64,000 nucleotides of DNA, taken from assembly GCA_006937955.1 (NCBI GenBank), contig SSNP01000024.1, positions 4,093,006 through 4,157,005 on the forward strand. Reading direction: 5' to 3'. Below are positions 37,401-47,581 of the stretch, one piece after another. Below the pieces are notes generated by a model, which did no database searches, was not told the origin of the DNA, and saw only the letters and a list, made by a program, of their open reading frames with translations. The DNA is from Pachypanchax playfairii (Eukaryota > Chordata > Actinopteri > Cyprinodontiformes > Aplocheilidae). The translations under genes were made by a program, and so were the position numbers. Within the stretch, counting starts at the first letter, position 1, and each line of letters opens with the position of its first letter.

Positions 37401-40400
37401 TTAAAAATGAAAATCATTATAATTCACTTGTGCAGCTGGTGTGAAGCACACACCCACGTATTCATTTATTCTATAGTTACATTATCTCAGTTAAACTAGA
37501 CAAGTCTAGAAGAAGGAAAAGATTTAAACATGATTAAGTTTGCTTTGCATTCCAAAATGCCACATGTAACAAACAAACACACAACAAGGACTGGACGGGC
37601 CTCGGGTAAAGCTGCACAACAGTCTGCAGCTCCAAGTGGCTTGAACAAGGCGAACAGTGGCATCCATGTAGAATCTAGGTTTTTTTAGGGTTAACTGTGG
37701 GTGAAACGTGGATGTGGGTGCAGGGAGTGTTACACAAACCAGGCCATAGTTGACTACCACACAGCAGAACACGGCTCCCCAGAGGTCAGCCTGCCTCTGC
37801 CTGGCTCCCCCTCTGACCAGGATATTTCCAGAGAACAGAACTGGGTCTTAGAGTGTGAGGGAAATGTAAAAGATATCCCTCGTCCCTGCAGTTATCAGAG
37901 GGGCGTTGGCTTGACAGAATGGGTTTTAGTAAGTGTGCTAAATGCAGAAACATGAATATATTCTACAGGAAGACTTTCACTTGTAAAGGCGAGCACACAT
38001 CCACAGCCGGCCTGTGCAGGACTTCACAGCCCCCTAGTGGCTCGTTGCTGTCTGATAGTTCTTCCTGTTATGAAAGCTGATCTGCGGTTTTACATGGGCT
38101 GATTTGATTCTGTGGATAATTTCAGTTTATTTCAATGAACTTGCCTTCTACTATAGCAAGAAAATATAATAAAAATGTAAAGAGCATCTGTCAGTATTTT
38201 AGCACATTATTATAATAAGAGCAGCACTGGTGGCTCACATCAGTTAAAACATTTTAATACAAATCTTTACTTTTCACTGTGCCTCATTTTACTTTGTTGT
38301 CAAACAGATGGATGCTGGTCAATATTATAGGAAACAACTCAGGCCAGGCTTTTAATTAATTATTAATGTATTTACATCCTTATTTTCTTTAAATGTTGAT
38401 AGGAGTTTAATTTAACAATAAATAAAATATTTTTTAAAATCCTGCTATTTCTTTTTCTAGTAGGATATATAGTGACTTATATGAAACAAAAAACTAAAAG
38501 TTGTTTGCACAACTTTGTAAAAAAAAAAAAAAAACTTTACTGTACATAATGTATTTGAAGTGATTGATACTTTGAGAAAAAAATGATAAAAATGCTCAAC
38601 ATGAGCAGTTTTAGTAAATACGATCACAAGTTTAACATTTTAGAAAAACGGCAGAATTTTTTTCCGCTTCCTCTGTTAAAATAAACTCTGATGAGCCACT
38701 GCTGTCTTAATTTTACTTCTGTAAATGAAAATGTGAAAAAGTCAGATGTTTGAAGGAGTGATGTGTATCTGGAGGATGTTTCTGCTGAAACTTTGTCACA
38801 GTAACATCATTTATCTTCTTCAGAGACCAACAGTAACATCAAGTGACGTGACATGGTTGAACTGCTGCTTCAAGGCCTACACACCTTTTTTTGGTCTTTT
38901 TCCAGCTGCTTCTGCAGTGTCTTGTTCTTGCTCTTGGAGTGTTTAATCTTCTCACGCACTTCAACATCCTGCAAGTCCAGCTGAGTGAACTTTTCCTTCT
39001 GTGTTTCAATGTACTTGTTGATTTTATTTTGTTTTCTGGTGAAGGGGTAAAAAAAAAAAAAAGGAGAGATTTTTTATTTCAGAAATGTAACCTCCATTTT
39101 CTCAAAGTGCCATTTAAATATGATGAAAATGAGAACTATAAAATATATATAACATTTTGATGTATAGAGAAGAACAGTTTTCAAACAAACACTTATGTAA
39201 ACCTTTGTTTTATTTCATCTTCATATCTTGTTTTTAAAAAGAAAATGACATTATGCTTCTTTACACCCATAGAACTGAAAAGACAAAGTGCTAATCACAG
39301 GATTTCTTTATTTTTACAACATCCAAACAAAAGTGTGTCTTGGGTTTCCAAACTAAACCAAGTTAAAGAATAAAAGGAAGATTTCTTACTTCTCTACATT
39401 TTTGAGCTCTTGGTTCATTTTTTCCATCTCTTGTGATATTTTTGCATTTTTTTCTGTGAGTTCCTTGGTTTCCTCTAGGATCTTCTGCTTTTCCTGCTCT
39501 TTGTCCACCACACGTTTCTGCAGATCGTGTCTAATGTTAAAGAGAAACAGGAAATAAAGAAACCATGAAGAAAATTTCACCAACAAATTCAAGAACACTA
39601 CTGAAGAACATCATGCTGCTACTTTCTTAGGCTGTTCCAGACTGAGTCTGTTTTTTGATGTGTATTTTTTTTCTGCACAGAATAGAGAAGTGGTACTGCT
39701 GTACTCACACATAGTACTGATAAAGTTTACTCTTGTGTTTGAAGATATCATTCTCCAGAGTTAAGAAGTCCACAGCTTTGTTCTTTTCTCCCTCTAAAGC
39801 GTTCTTTTCCTTTTCCACAAGTTTGACTCGGTTAAGCTAGAAAGAGAGTGAATATATTACAATATTAATGTCTGGTTAAAATTTTCTTCATTAAACAATC
39901 AAGAAAACAAAACTTTAAAAACAGGAAGTAGAATTTAAACCAGCGATCTTCAATAATGACAATTGATAATTTAAGAACGAAATGATGAATAAGTTCAAAC
40001 TTGTGTTCATCTGGCAGACAGCCAGGTCCAGCAGCAGCTTCTATCACTAAGTTTCAATACACATTTAAAACTATTTACTTATTTAAAAACAGTTACACAA
40101 ATGTGTGAAAATGCTAAAAGAAAATAAAAACTTTCTCAAAGGAAAGCTGGTCAGCTGGACTGTGTCAACATGTCTGAGTGTTGTCACCTTCTCTCCCCTC
40201 TGTTCATTAAGCTGCTCGATGTGGCGAGACAGAATTTGGATTGGCTCCTTGAGACGACATGAACCAATAATATCCTCCAAGAACTCCAGCATCCCCTCAT
40301 CGTTTTCAGTCTGACCCTTGGGCTTCATCATGGCAATCTGCTCCACTTCACCCTGGGTAAAGTCCACAAGAGCACATACACTGTCACACAGTGCAGTACA

Positions 40401-40422
40401 CAGACTCATCACAGGACTGGTA

Positions 40423-40493
<71 letters not shown>

Positions 40494-43400
40494 GTTGTAC
40501 AATATAATAAACAGATTTGAGAAATTGGTCTTAAACACACACCACTTAGTGAAAATACATATTTTTCAAATTAGTTAATTTGGAGGAATAAATATATGCT
40601 TGAATAAACATGCATGTGTAACATGCTTAATTCAAACCAAACAGAAATATTATTGCCAAAATCCTTTGTTAGTGCTCTACCAACAATTACAGCCAATAAT
40701 TACAATTTTAGCAAGTTTTAAAAACAAAATCTGTTTGCAGAATCATGTGATCAACACAGAGATTTAATGTCTTCATATCTCAAACACACTCACTTCATTC
40801 AAAGTTAGGGAGGAATCTTTAGATGACTTATATTGCTGGAAATATGCAGATTTTCTATCTATTCAAAATAACACCACTAGATAAAACTATGTTAAACATT
40901 AATTTATAGATTTTAAGTAAACATACAGTCTGAAATTAAGCTTCATTAGAGGCAGTTTATATACTACTTTTATGTGAGTCAGAGGAAAAAAAGTCTTAAA
41001 AGAGGTGGAGACAAATCCCACATCATCCTCTGCACTGAACGATGCACAAATCAGACAGCTTCCCTTTGCAAGAGGCCCAGAACAGTGACAGAACCTTGAA
41101 GAACAAGCACAAACCTCTACACACAAAGATGCTGTCACATCAAAGACAAAGTAGAAATAAAAAAGACAAGGAGACAAAATGAACATGCAAACAGCTAAAT
41201 AAAATGAAAAATACACCTATCTTTAAAATATAATCTGACAAATGTTAAGTATTCATCTGAAAACCACAACAATAATTTAAAAAATACTTTAAAACTTGAC
41301 CCAGAAATTTTAAATTAACCATTTAATGCTACTTTGACACTTTATTTCATCCCATCTGCCTTCATTTGATCTGTATTAACAGGTATGTCAGATTTATTAC
41401 ACTCTGCTGATTTTAAACTTATAAGCAAACAAAACTACATACAAGTAAAAACTTAAAATCCAACAAGTAAAAAAATATTTTCCCAAGCTTTTAGGGTGCA
41501 TTATATTCACACTGCATGAAAAACACAAACAAACAAACAAAAATAAAAAATAATTAAAAAAATTATTAATAAAAAAAACTGAACCGAAGTGAAAGTTATG
41601 GTAATGGTGTGTGTCTGATCCAGCCACACTGAAGCAGCACTGATAATATTGGGGTAGGGGTCTATTGTCACACGCCAATATTTACGTGCTGCTAAAGCGT
41701 GACAGGTACATGCAAAAGGAAAAGGAAGAGAGGTCCAACATGTCCCTGCTAGTGGATCACCCACGAAGTTTCTCCCATCAGCAAAATCAAAGTGAGTACT
41801 TCAATCATTTACATGTAGGTCCGTGAAAATGCATATTTTCCTTAAAATTCTAAAGCAGCAAATAATGGTTCGCATCTTTACCACATTGTTTCAAACCATG
41901 ATGCGCTGCTATAGCAGTCTAAGGGGTGGCTGAGCACACATCCTCTCCTTCCCAATTCCAATGCAACAAGTTATTCCCCAGAGCCAGGCAGAGCTTAAAG
42001 GTATATCTGAAACATCTGACCCAGAGAGGATGAGGAAATGGATCGAGAATGAAAATCAGGAAATATTTGACAGAATGGGATGGTCAAGGAGGGATAAAAA
42101 ATAAATAAATAAGCTTAAAGTGGAAGGGGAAATTACAGGGAAAAAATATCCACAATTACCTGTAAGATCAGAAATCTGTTGTGGTCTAGGTCAATTCCAT
42201 GGCTTCGGAGTAAAGCCCCCACTTCTTTGAATGTGGCTTTCTTGCCATTTATATAGTAGGCAGAGGAATTGTCTTTGTTGGCAGTTCTGGAAACATAGAA
42301 CTTGCTGTTAGGGATGACTTCGTAGTCATCTCCTTCCTGGCTCAGGGGGGGGAGGGGCAGAAGACACAGAGCAGCAGAACAGAACAGTTTAGGAGAAATT
42401 CAAACAGCTCTGCACAATAAACTGAAAAACTAACAAAACTAAAAATCCAATTACACAAGTAAAATAAGAACAACTACATTGAAATTCAATGAAGTTTGAG
42501 ACATGTAAATAAAGAACAAAGTAGATCAGCCAACTACAGTAACATCTTTGAAAAAATAAAATAAAATTGTGGGGTGTATTTTATCACACTGATAACATGT
42601 GTTCCACAAGGTAATGAGCCTACAGATACAAAAATGGCTGCTGATGTGACTAAACAGGCTTTTACCTTGGAAGAAGTCTAACAATTAGTTATACACCCCA
42701 CCTTTTTGTTAAAAAAAATATTCATAAAAAACTGTGAGATAACACTACAAAAAATTGTTATGTAAGTAACTTAATTTGAATGCAATTGCAAGAATGAAGT
42801 AAACTGAAGGGCTTAAATATCCGGAAGAGCAGTCAGAGAAATGTTACTCACACCCCCTGTGGCAGTTTAAAAATAATAGTATATTAAATTGCTAAAAAAT
42901 ACTTAGTGTGTTTTAATTGTAAAAAATGAACTAAAGGAGATTATTTAACGCTTTGCTTATTTTTTTTGCCTTATTTTAAAAACTCACTTTGTCTAATTTT
43001 AAGTACAGTCACATAAGTCAAGCCTTAGCATCAAATACTTAATTTGTAAAAAATAATAAAAAATACAGGGAAACAATACTAGAACAATATAAATTAAATA
43101 TAGCATATGTGGGTGTTAGCTGTAATATTCATGACAGATTTGAGTCTGATGTTAGTCACTGATCTAAGAAATGAGTAGCAATATTATACCTTGTGAACAG
43201 ATGAAATTCTGTATCTATCATCATAACCATTTTGTAAAATATATATATATATTTTTAAGTATGATTTACAATTTGGACTGAATTTAGACTAATTTTAAAT
43301 TTGTGTAGTTTGTTTTTGAGGATCAGAAAAAATACATATAAATACCTTATCAATAATCTTTTGAAAATGCACCTCCACTGTACAGCTTTGCACATCTTTG

Positions 43401-45382
43401 TGTTTATCAGAGCTGTGAATCAACACTGAGACCTTTTTGGATCTGATTTTTTGAGCTCTATATCCAAACACAAACAGCATGGAATCTATCACATTTGACT
43501 TCCCACTTCCATTGGGCCCAATGATGCAGGAAAACCTCTGGGAGACGTGCAGGACAGAAGATAAAAATATATAAATCACTTATATAATGATACACATAAC
43601 ACATACACAGATACTGTTGTGTTTTAACTTTCGGAGACATGTGATAACATTTTAACTTGGTAAGTTTATAAGTGGAAGGAAATGCCATAGGAGTGTAGTT
43701 AAAGTTTAATATCTAAATATTTTCAGAAAAAAGAGATGAGCAGAAAACAGAAAAGGCAAAGATTAAAAGAAAATCAAAGTTAAAGAAAAAAGTGGGTAAA
43801 TCAACAAATCACTACAAATTGCAAGATAAAATCAAAATGGAGGCTTGTGATTTTACATTTTGATTTTTCAAGTTAAATTATTTATCATCTGTATGATTAT
43901 GAATATTTTAGGCCTTTATGTCTTGTACAACAGCAGGTGTGATACATGCAAAAAATAACTACAAAAATATTAACCAAGACAAAAAATGAATAAAAGGAGT
44001 CACAACCAGTGATGGTAAATCTAATATCAGATTGGAAAGTTTCTCTTCCACACATTACATTTGTGTTTACTTGGATATACCTTGTGAAAAGGCCCGAGAA
44101 TCTGCTCTCCTGCATACGATTTAAAGTTGCGATTAACTAAATGTGTTATCATCAGGCGAGGGGCGCCCGGTTCATTGGTCATTGCTGGGGGCGGGGGTGG
44201 AGGGATGCTACCGAGAATCTCCTCCAAACTTCGATTATCAAGCGCCTCGGCAGCTTCCCCTTGAGAAGAATCTGTAGCACAAAAAAGTACAACTTTTATT
44301 TCTCTATGCGAGTCGTTTCAGGTGGGGTGAAGTGGGGTAGGGTGGGGGGTGCATGGGGGAGGGGTGGGGGAAACACACAAAAACAAACAAAACACAAGCA
44401 GCAAGTCATAGTCAAACGGCCCCGGAGAAAGTTGACAGACGGTGTTTGCCTTTGTTCTGAGAACACGAGCCAAAACAAAACACAAGTAGCATAAAAGCTC
44501 GTATAAAAGAACCCACGTTAGAACACAAACGCTCTCCAGCACAAGCCTTGATCCGCAATAGATGCGCCACAATCACTTCGTCGATGATAAATCCTTAATG
44601 TGCATATTTTCATCACCAACAGAATATTCTCAGGTACTGAATACCAGAAGTCAGAACACACAGAGGAACGATGTCGTTTTGGGGTAATAATGTAGAACGT
44701 CAACACGGTTTATGTTGCCATCGCACCAAGCTACAACGACCTGTTTAAAATCTATTGTGCTCACACATAGGCATAAACAAGCAAATGAACTGATGTTTGC
44801 AACCCACATTCTGGCAGCAAATATCTCACAGCAAATCATTTAAACACATCTTAATGATTACAAACATCTGCTACTGCCTATGTGAATATAAAATGATCAC
44901 AAAATAATTTCATATCGAGTTAGAGCACCATTAAGATAATTAGTTTTGATTCACAAAACAATTTATGACTCGAAATCAGTTACCTTATTTGTCGAGGACA
45001 TTCGTAGAAAACGTACATTCGTTGTTAAGAAAATCTTCTTTAAAATTATTTTATTGATGAGTGGCACTTTAGAAAGAAAACTGTAAGCCATTCTAACTAC
45101 GTGCTCGGATGTAAGCAGGAAAAAAAAGGCGCTACCACTGAGCCAACTAGCTTCTATCAATACACCAACACACGCAAAGCAATTGACTGAACAACTTGTT
45201 TAGATTCACAGACACCAAAACAGCCTTTGTTACTTGCCAGTTGTCGGCGGTACCTCCTCTTGGCCATTGGAGTTGGGTTCTGAAGGGGGTACATCCAGCT
45301 CGTCCTCCGATTCATCCCGAGACTGAACCCCTTTCCTTGTCTTGGTGGAGGCAGTTGAGCTTTTTGCAGTTTTAGATGGCAT
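31487..45382 (-). CDS. smc4: Structural maintenance of chromosomes 4 (condensin)
   Basis: Twenty-three coding exons, 5' to 3': 45382-45238, 44271-44081, 43537-43346, 42336-42160, 40352-40188, 39836-39709, 39530-39390, 39035-38885, 36960-36796, 36688-36455, 36301-36116, 35988-35827, 35715-35490, 35370-35294, 34666-34514, 34349-34223, 34027-33838, 33247-33103, 32971-32798, 32685-32503, 32412-32180, 31994-31811, 31651-31487. The protein is 1297 aa (human 1288). SMC4 pairs with SMC2 as the ATPase core of condensins I and II. Features: acidic N-tail, Walker A GPNGSGKS (119-126), two long coiled-coil arms, a hinge from about 615 (GRIPGIYGRL to TMTGGG), signature LSGGEKT (1196-1202) and Walker B YFMDEIDAALD (about 1221-1231). 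Intron 1 needs a GC donor. A 5' UTR acceptor (ccccttcag) lies at 45393. Intron 4 hosts miR-15 and miR-16. Intron 8 (36961-38884) holds a GC-richer patch of unknown nature. Confidence 0.97.
40427..40490. repeat. (TA)n microsatellite
   Basis: About 64 bases of almost pure TA dinucleotide in SMC4 intron 4. Its length is likely to vary between individuals and between assemblies. Confidence 0.95.
41623..41703 (-). ncRNA. mir16: microRNA miR-16 precursor
   Basis: The minus strand at 41694-41673 reads TAGCAGCACGTAAATATTGG then CG, the exact mature miR-16 of vertebrates. The opposite arm, with CCAATATTATCAGTGCTGCT (41657-41638), can fold back on it. Outer bases GTCACGCT and AGTGTGGC close the hairpin. 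In mammals mir-16-2 lies in an SMC4 intron, as here. It is co-transcribed with SMC4, a cell-division gene, and miR-16 represses cyclins and BCL2. Confidence 0.95.
41839..41930 (-). ncRNA. mir15b: microRNA miR-15 family precursor (miR-15b-like)
   Basis: The minus strand at 41911-41890 reads TAGCAGCGCATCATGGTTTG then AA. It agrees with miR-15b except for G at position 8 and changes at the 3' end. The star arm GAACCATTATTTGCTGCTTT (41872-41853) pairs with it across the loop. It lies about 200 bases upstream of miR-16 on the same transcript, as in the mammalian mir-15b/16-2 cluster inside SMC4. The G at position 8 falls in the extended seed. It could equally be named miR-15c. Confidence 0.9.
44321..44370 (+). 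other. G-rich tract, G-quadruplex potential
   Basis: About 50 bases with repeated GGGG runs (GGTGGGGTGAAGTGGGGTAG and on to GGGGGAGGGGTGGGGG) on the plus strand, which is the template strand for SMC4. It lies inside SMC4 intron 1, close to exon 2. Folding is a prediction from the G-run pattern only. Confidence 0.5.
45236..45238 (-). other. smc4: GC splice donor of SMC4 intron 1
   Basis: Exon 1 ends ACTG at 45238 and the intron begins gcaagt. Only this junction leaves the phase needed by exon 2 (GAT TCT TCT CAA). The nearby GT at 45233-45232 would shift the frame. GCAAGT is the preferred context of GC-AG introns. Confidence 0.75.
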
Positions 45383-45392
45383 GATTTGAAAT

Positions 45393-47557
45393 CTGAAGGG
45401 GTCATTGGTAAAAAAAAAAAAAAGAATATCCATGAGTGGTTTCTGTGCCTGTCAATCTCTAAACTCCACATATAGTCGCAGCTACTACTATGTCAGTCTT
45501 TATCATTACCACAGCTAGACCTCACTGCCGCTCCTTCTATTTGGTCATTTTCCCCCGCATGCTGACAATAGATTAAACAATAAATAAAGTTTAAAAACAC
45601 GTGTTTCGGTGAGATTTCGCAGTTCAAATAACGCAATTTAAGAAGCAAACAACTTGAAAACAATCCATCTGATCTATCACTGTAACACTGAATCTGATGT
45701 TATTTTGAAATAAAAGAAAAACACTATCACAAAATTAAACAGGCTAATCACGTAACAGAATAATCTTGAAAACCGTTTGAGTCTGTATAAGACATTTTAT
45801 TGGCGTCTCACATCGATCAGTAACTATTACGATTATCGGAAAACATTAAAATAGGATTAACGTCTTTAACTCCGGCTGGAAAACACAATACTGTTAATAT
45901 GCAAATTAGATGTATTCTCTCTTCTCAGCGCTTCAGTCTTGCCCATGTTGCATAGCCACGCAGCAAAAAGGGCTCGACTAAGTTGAAGTCTCAAACTGAC
46001 AGTAATATTAACTTTCCATCCTGGGAGCTCTTTTGTTGGGGGCGGAGGGACAAACTGAGTAACCTAACTCGCCGGATAAGCGTATTCAAATATATAGAAC
46101 ATAACCGTAACATACATTTATCTTTTCAATTGTACTTGCAAACCAGTACAACTAAGAAATTGGCTAAGTTTAACTCGCAAACCCGCGTATTGGTCGGGCA
46201 GCTGGAACACTAAACATCGTATTTAACTGCACTTAAAGTACATAAACTTTAGCTTCAATAATGTGTAACGTTCCACAGCTGACTGTCATATATATATATA
46301 TAAGATAATATGTAACGAAAACTGCCCAACTTATAGTTCGAGGTAGATATAACACCAATATATTTGTTTCCAAAGATCGCTATTGTCGAAATGTAGTTTT
46401 TCGTATTGTTAACGGTACTTTTTGCTTAGTTCTAACGATACGAATTTCAGCAAATAGACGGTACCCAGCCTCTACTCCCCGCTAAAATGTTTTCATATAC
46501 CTTGCACAAAATCGACACGGTCCGTGAAAAGTCCTGCTTTCTGTTATGGGTCGTTATTTAAAAAAAGATTTCGGAAAATCCAAAGTGTGGCAAATATAAT
46601 CCATAAAATTCAGTCCTGTGTCATTCCGAGTCGTTTTCTGAGTTCAAAACTCTATCTTGTAAATGGCGCCTAAACTGCGCCGTCAAACCAAATTCGTTAC
46701 AAACTGACGCAAAGCACCATGGATCGTTCAAAGGGCAAGGGAAAAAAACACGAAATTCAAAAAAGGGGACGAAGCCAACTCCGCCTCTCTCCGCATCTCC
46801 CGTATTCCTGTAACGAAAAGAAGGCACATACATAAAGACAGATACTGTACTTTAATTTAAACTGTTAAACCTTTAAATAAAGTTATTGAAAGATTAAAAA
46901 CTTTACGACGTTTTCATGTTTAAACTGTTGCTTAGTTACAGTCGAATCAGGACATGTCCCGCCTGCAGTAGAATCGTTTAAAATTCTGTGAGCGGATCAA
47001 CTCTCCTGGATCTACGAATACTGTAAAAAATTTAATTCAGTTAAAATCATTAAGTTATAGTTATTAAAGAAACGTTATTTGTGTTTCAAAACATTTTTGA
47101 AATGACTTTGGTTGAGGAAGCGAGATTTGTAATTCTCGCGATGACTTACATTGTAAGCCCTCGTCCATGGCTACCAAAAGTTAGCGTTAAACGTTGGATA
47201 AAAGATAGCTTTTACTGATGAATATGGTTGGTTTGTACCGTTCTGTGTCGTATTATACCACAGGTATCCAGCTTAGACTGTCTAGAGTGAATACTTGAGT
47301 GAGGCAGAATGATGTTCGTGCCTCAAAGAAGACCGTTACGCGAGACTCCCATCGAGGATTCACGTTAGCAACGGGAGAAGCTACCATAGCAACTGTTGAA
47401 CGCTTCGACTCATTTCACAATTTAAGGAGAGTTTACAGACGTTTGACGTTATTTGCGCGGTATGTATGGTTTTGTATATGTTGGTTTGATTTCAGTGTTT
47501 TTATATGCTGCATGTTTAATTCCGAGTTACCTCCTGACATTGTTTTTGTTTGTTTAG
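45393..47557. promoter_or_regulatory. Shared SMC4 / IFT80 upstream region
   Basis: The two genes diverge from this 2.2-kb region. Their ATGs are at 45382 (-) and 47582 (+), and the same head-to-head layout is known in human. It should hold the SMC4 non-coding first exon and both promoters. A patch near 46640-46670 has TTTGAA (minus strand, CHR-like) and GGCGCC (E2F-like), plausible for a mitotic gene. A 98-bp 5' UTR intron of IFT80 is suggested at 47460-47557 (GCG|gtatgt to tttag|GATG). No other gene is evident, and the frame beginning at 47299 is not supported. Confidence 0.55.
47380..47393 (+). promoter_or_regulatory. ift80: RFX X-box of IFT80
   Basis: GCTACCATAGCAAC fits the X-box consensus GYNRCC-N(1-3)-RRNRAC at every position. 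It lies about 190 bases before the IFT80 start codon. X-boxes bind RFX factors and mark ciliary genes, including intraflagellar transport genes, so the site fits the gene's role. Binding is inferred. Confidence 0.65.
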
Positions 47558-47581
47558 GATGCAGTGTAAACATCCCCAGTC

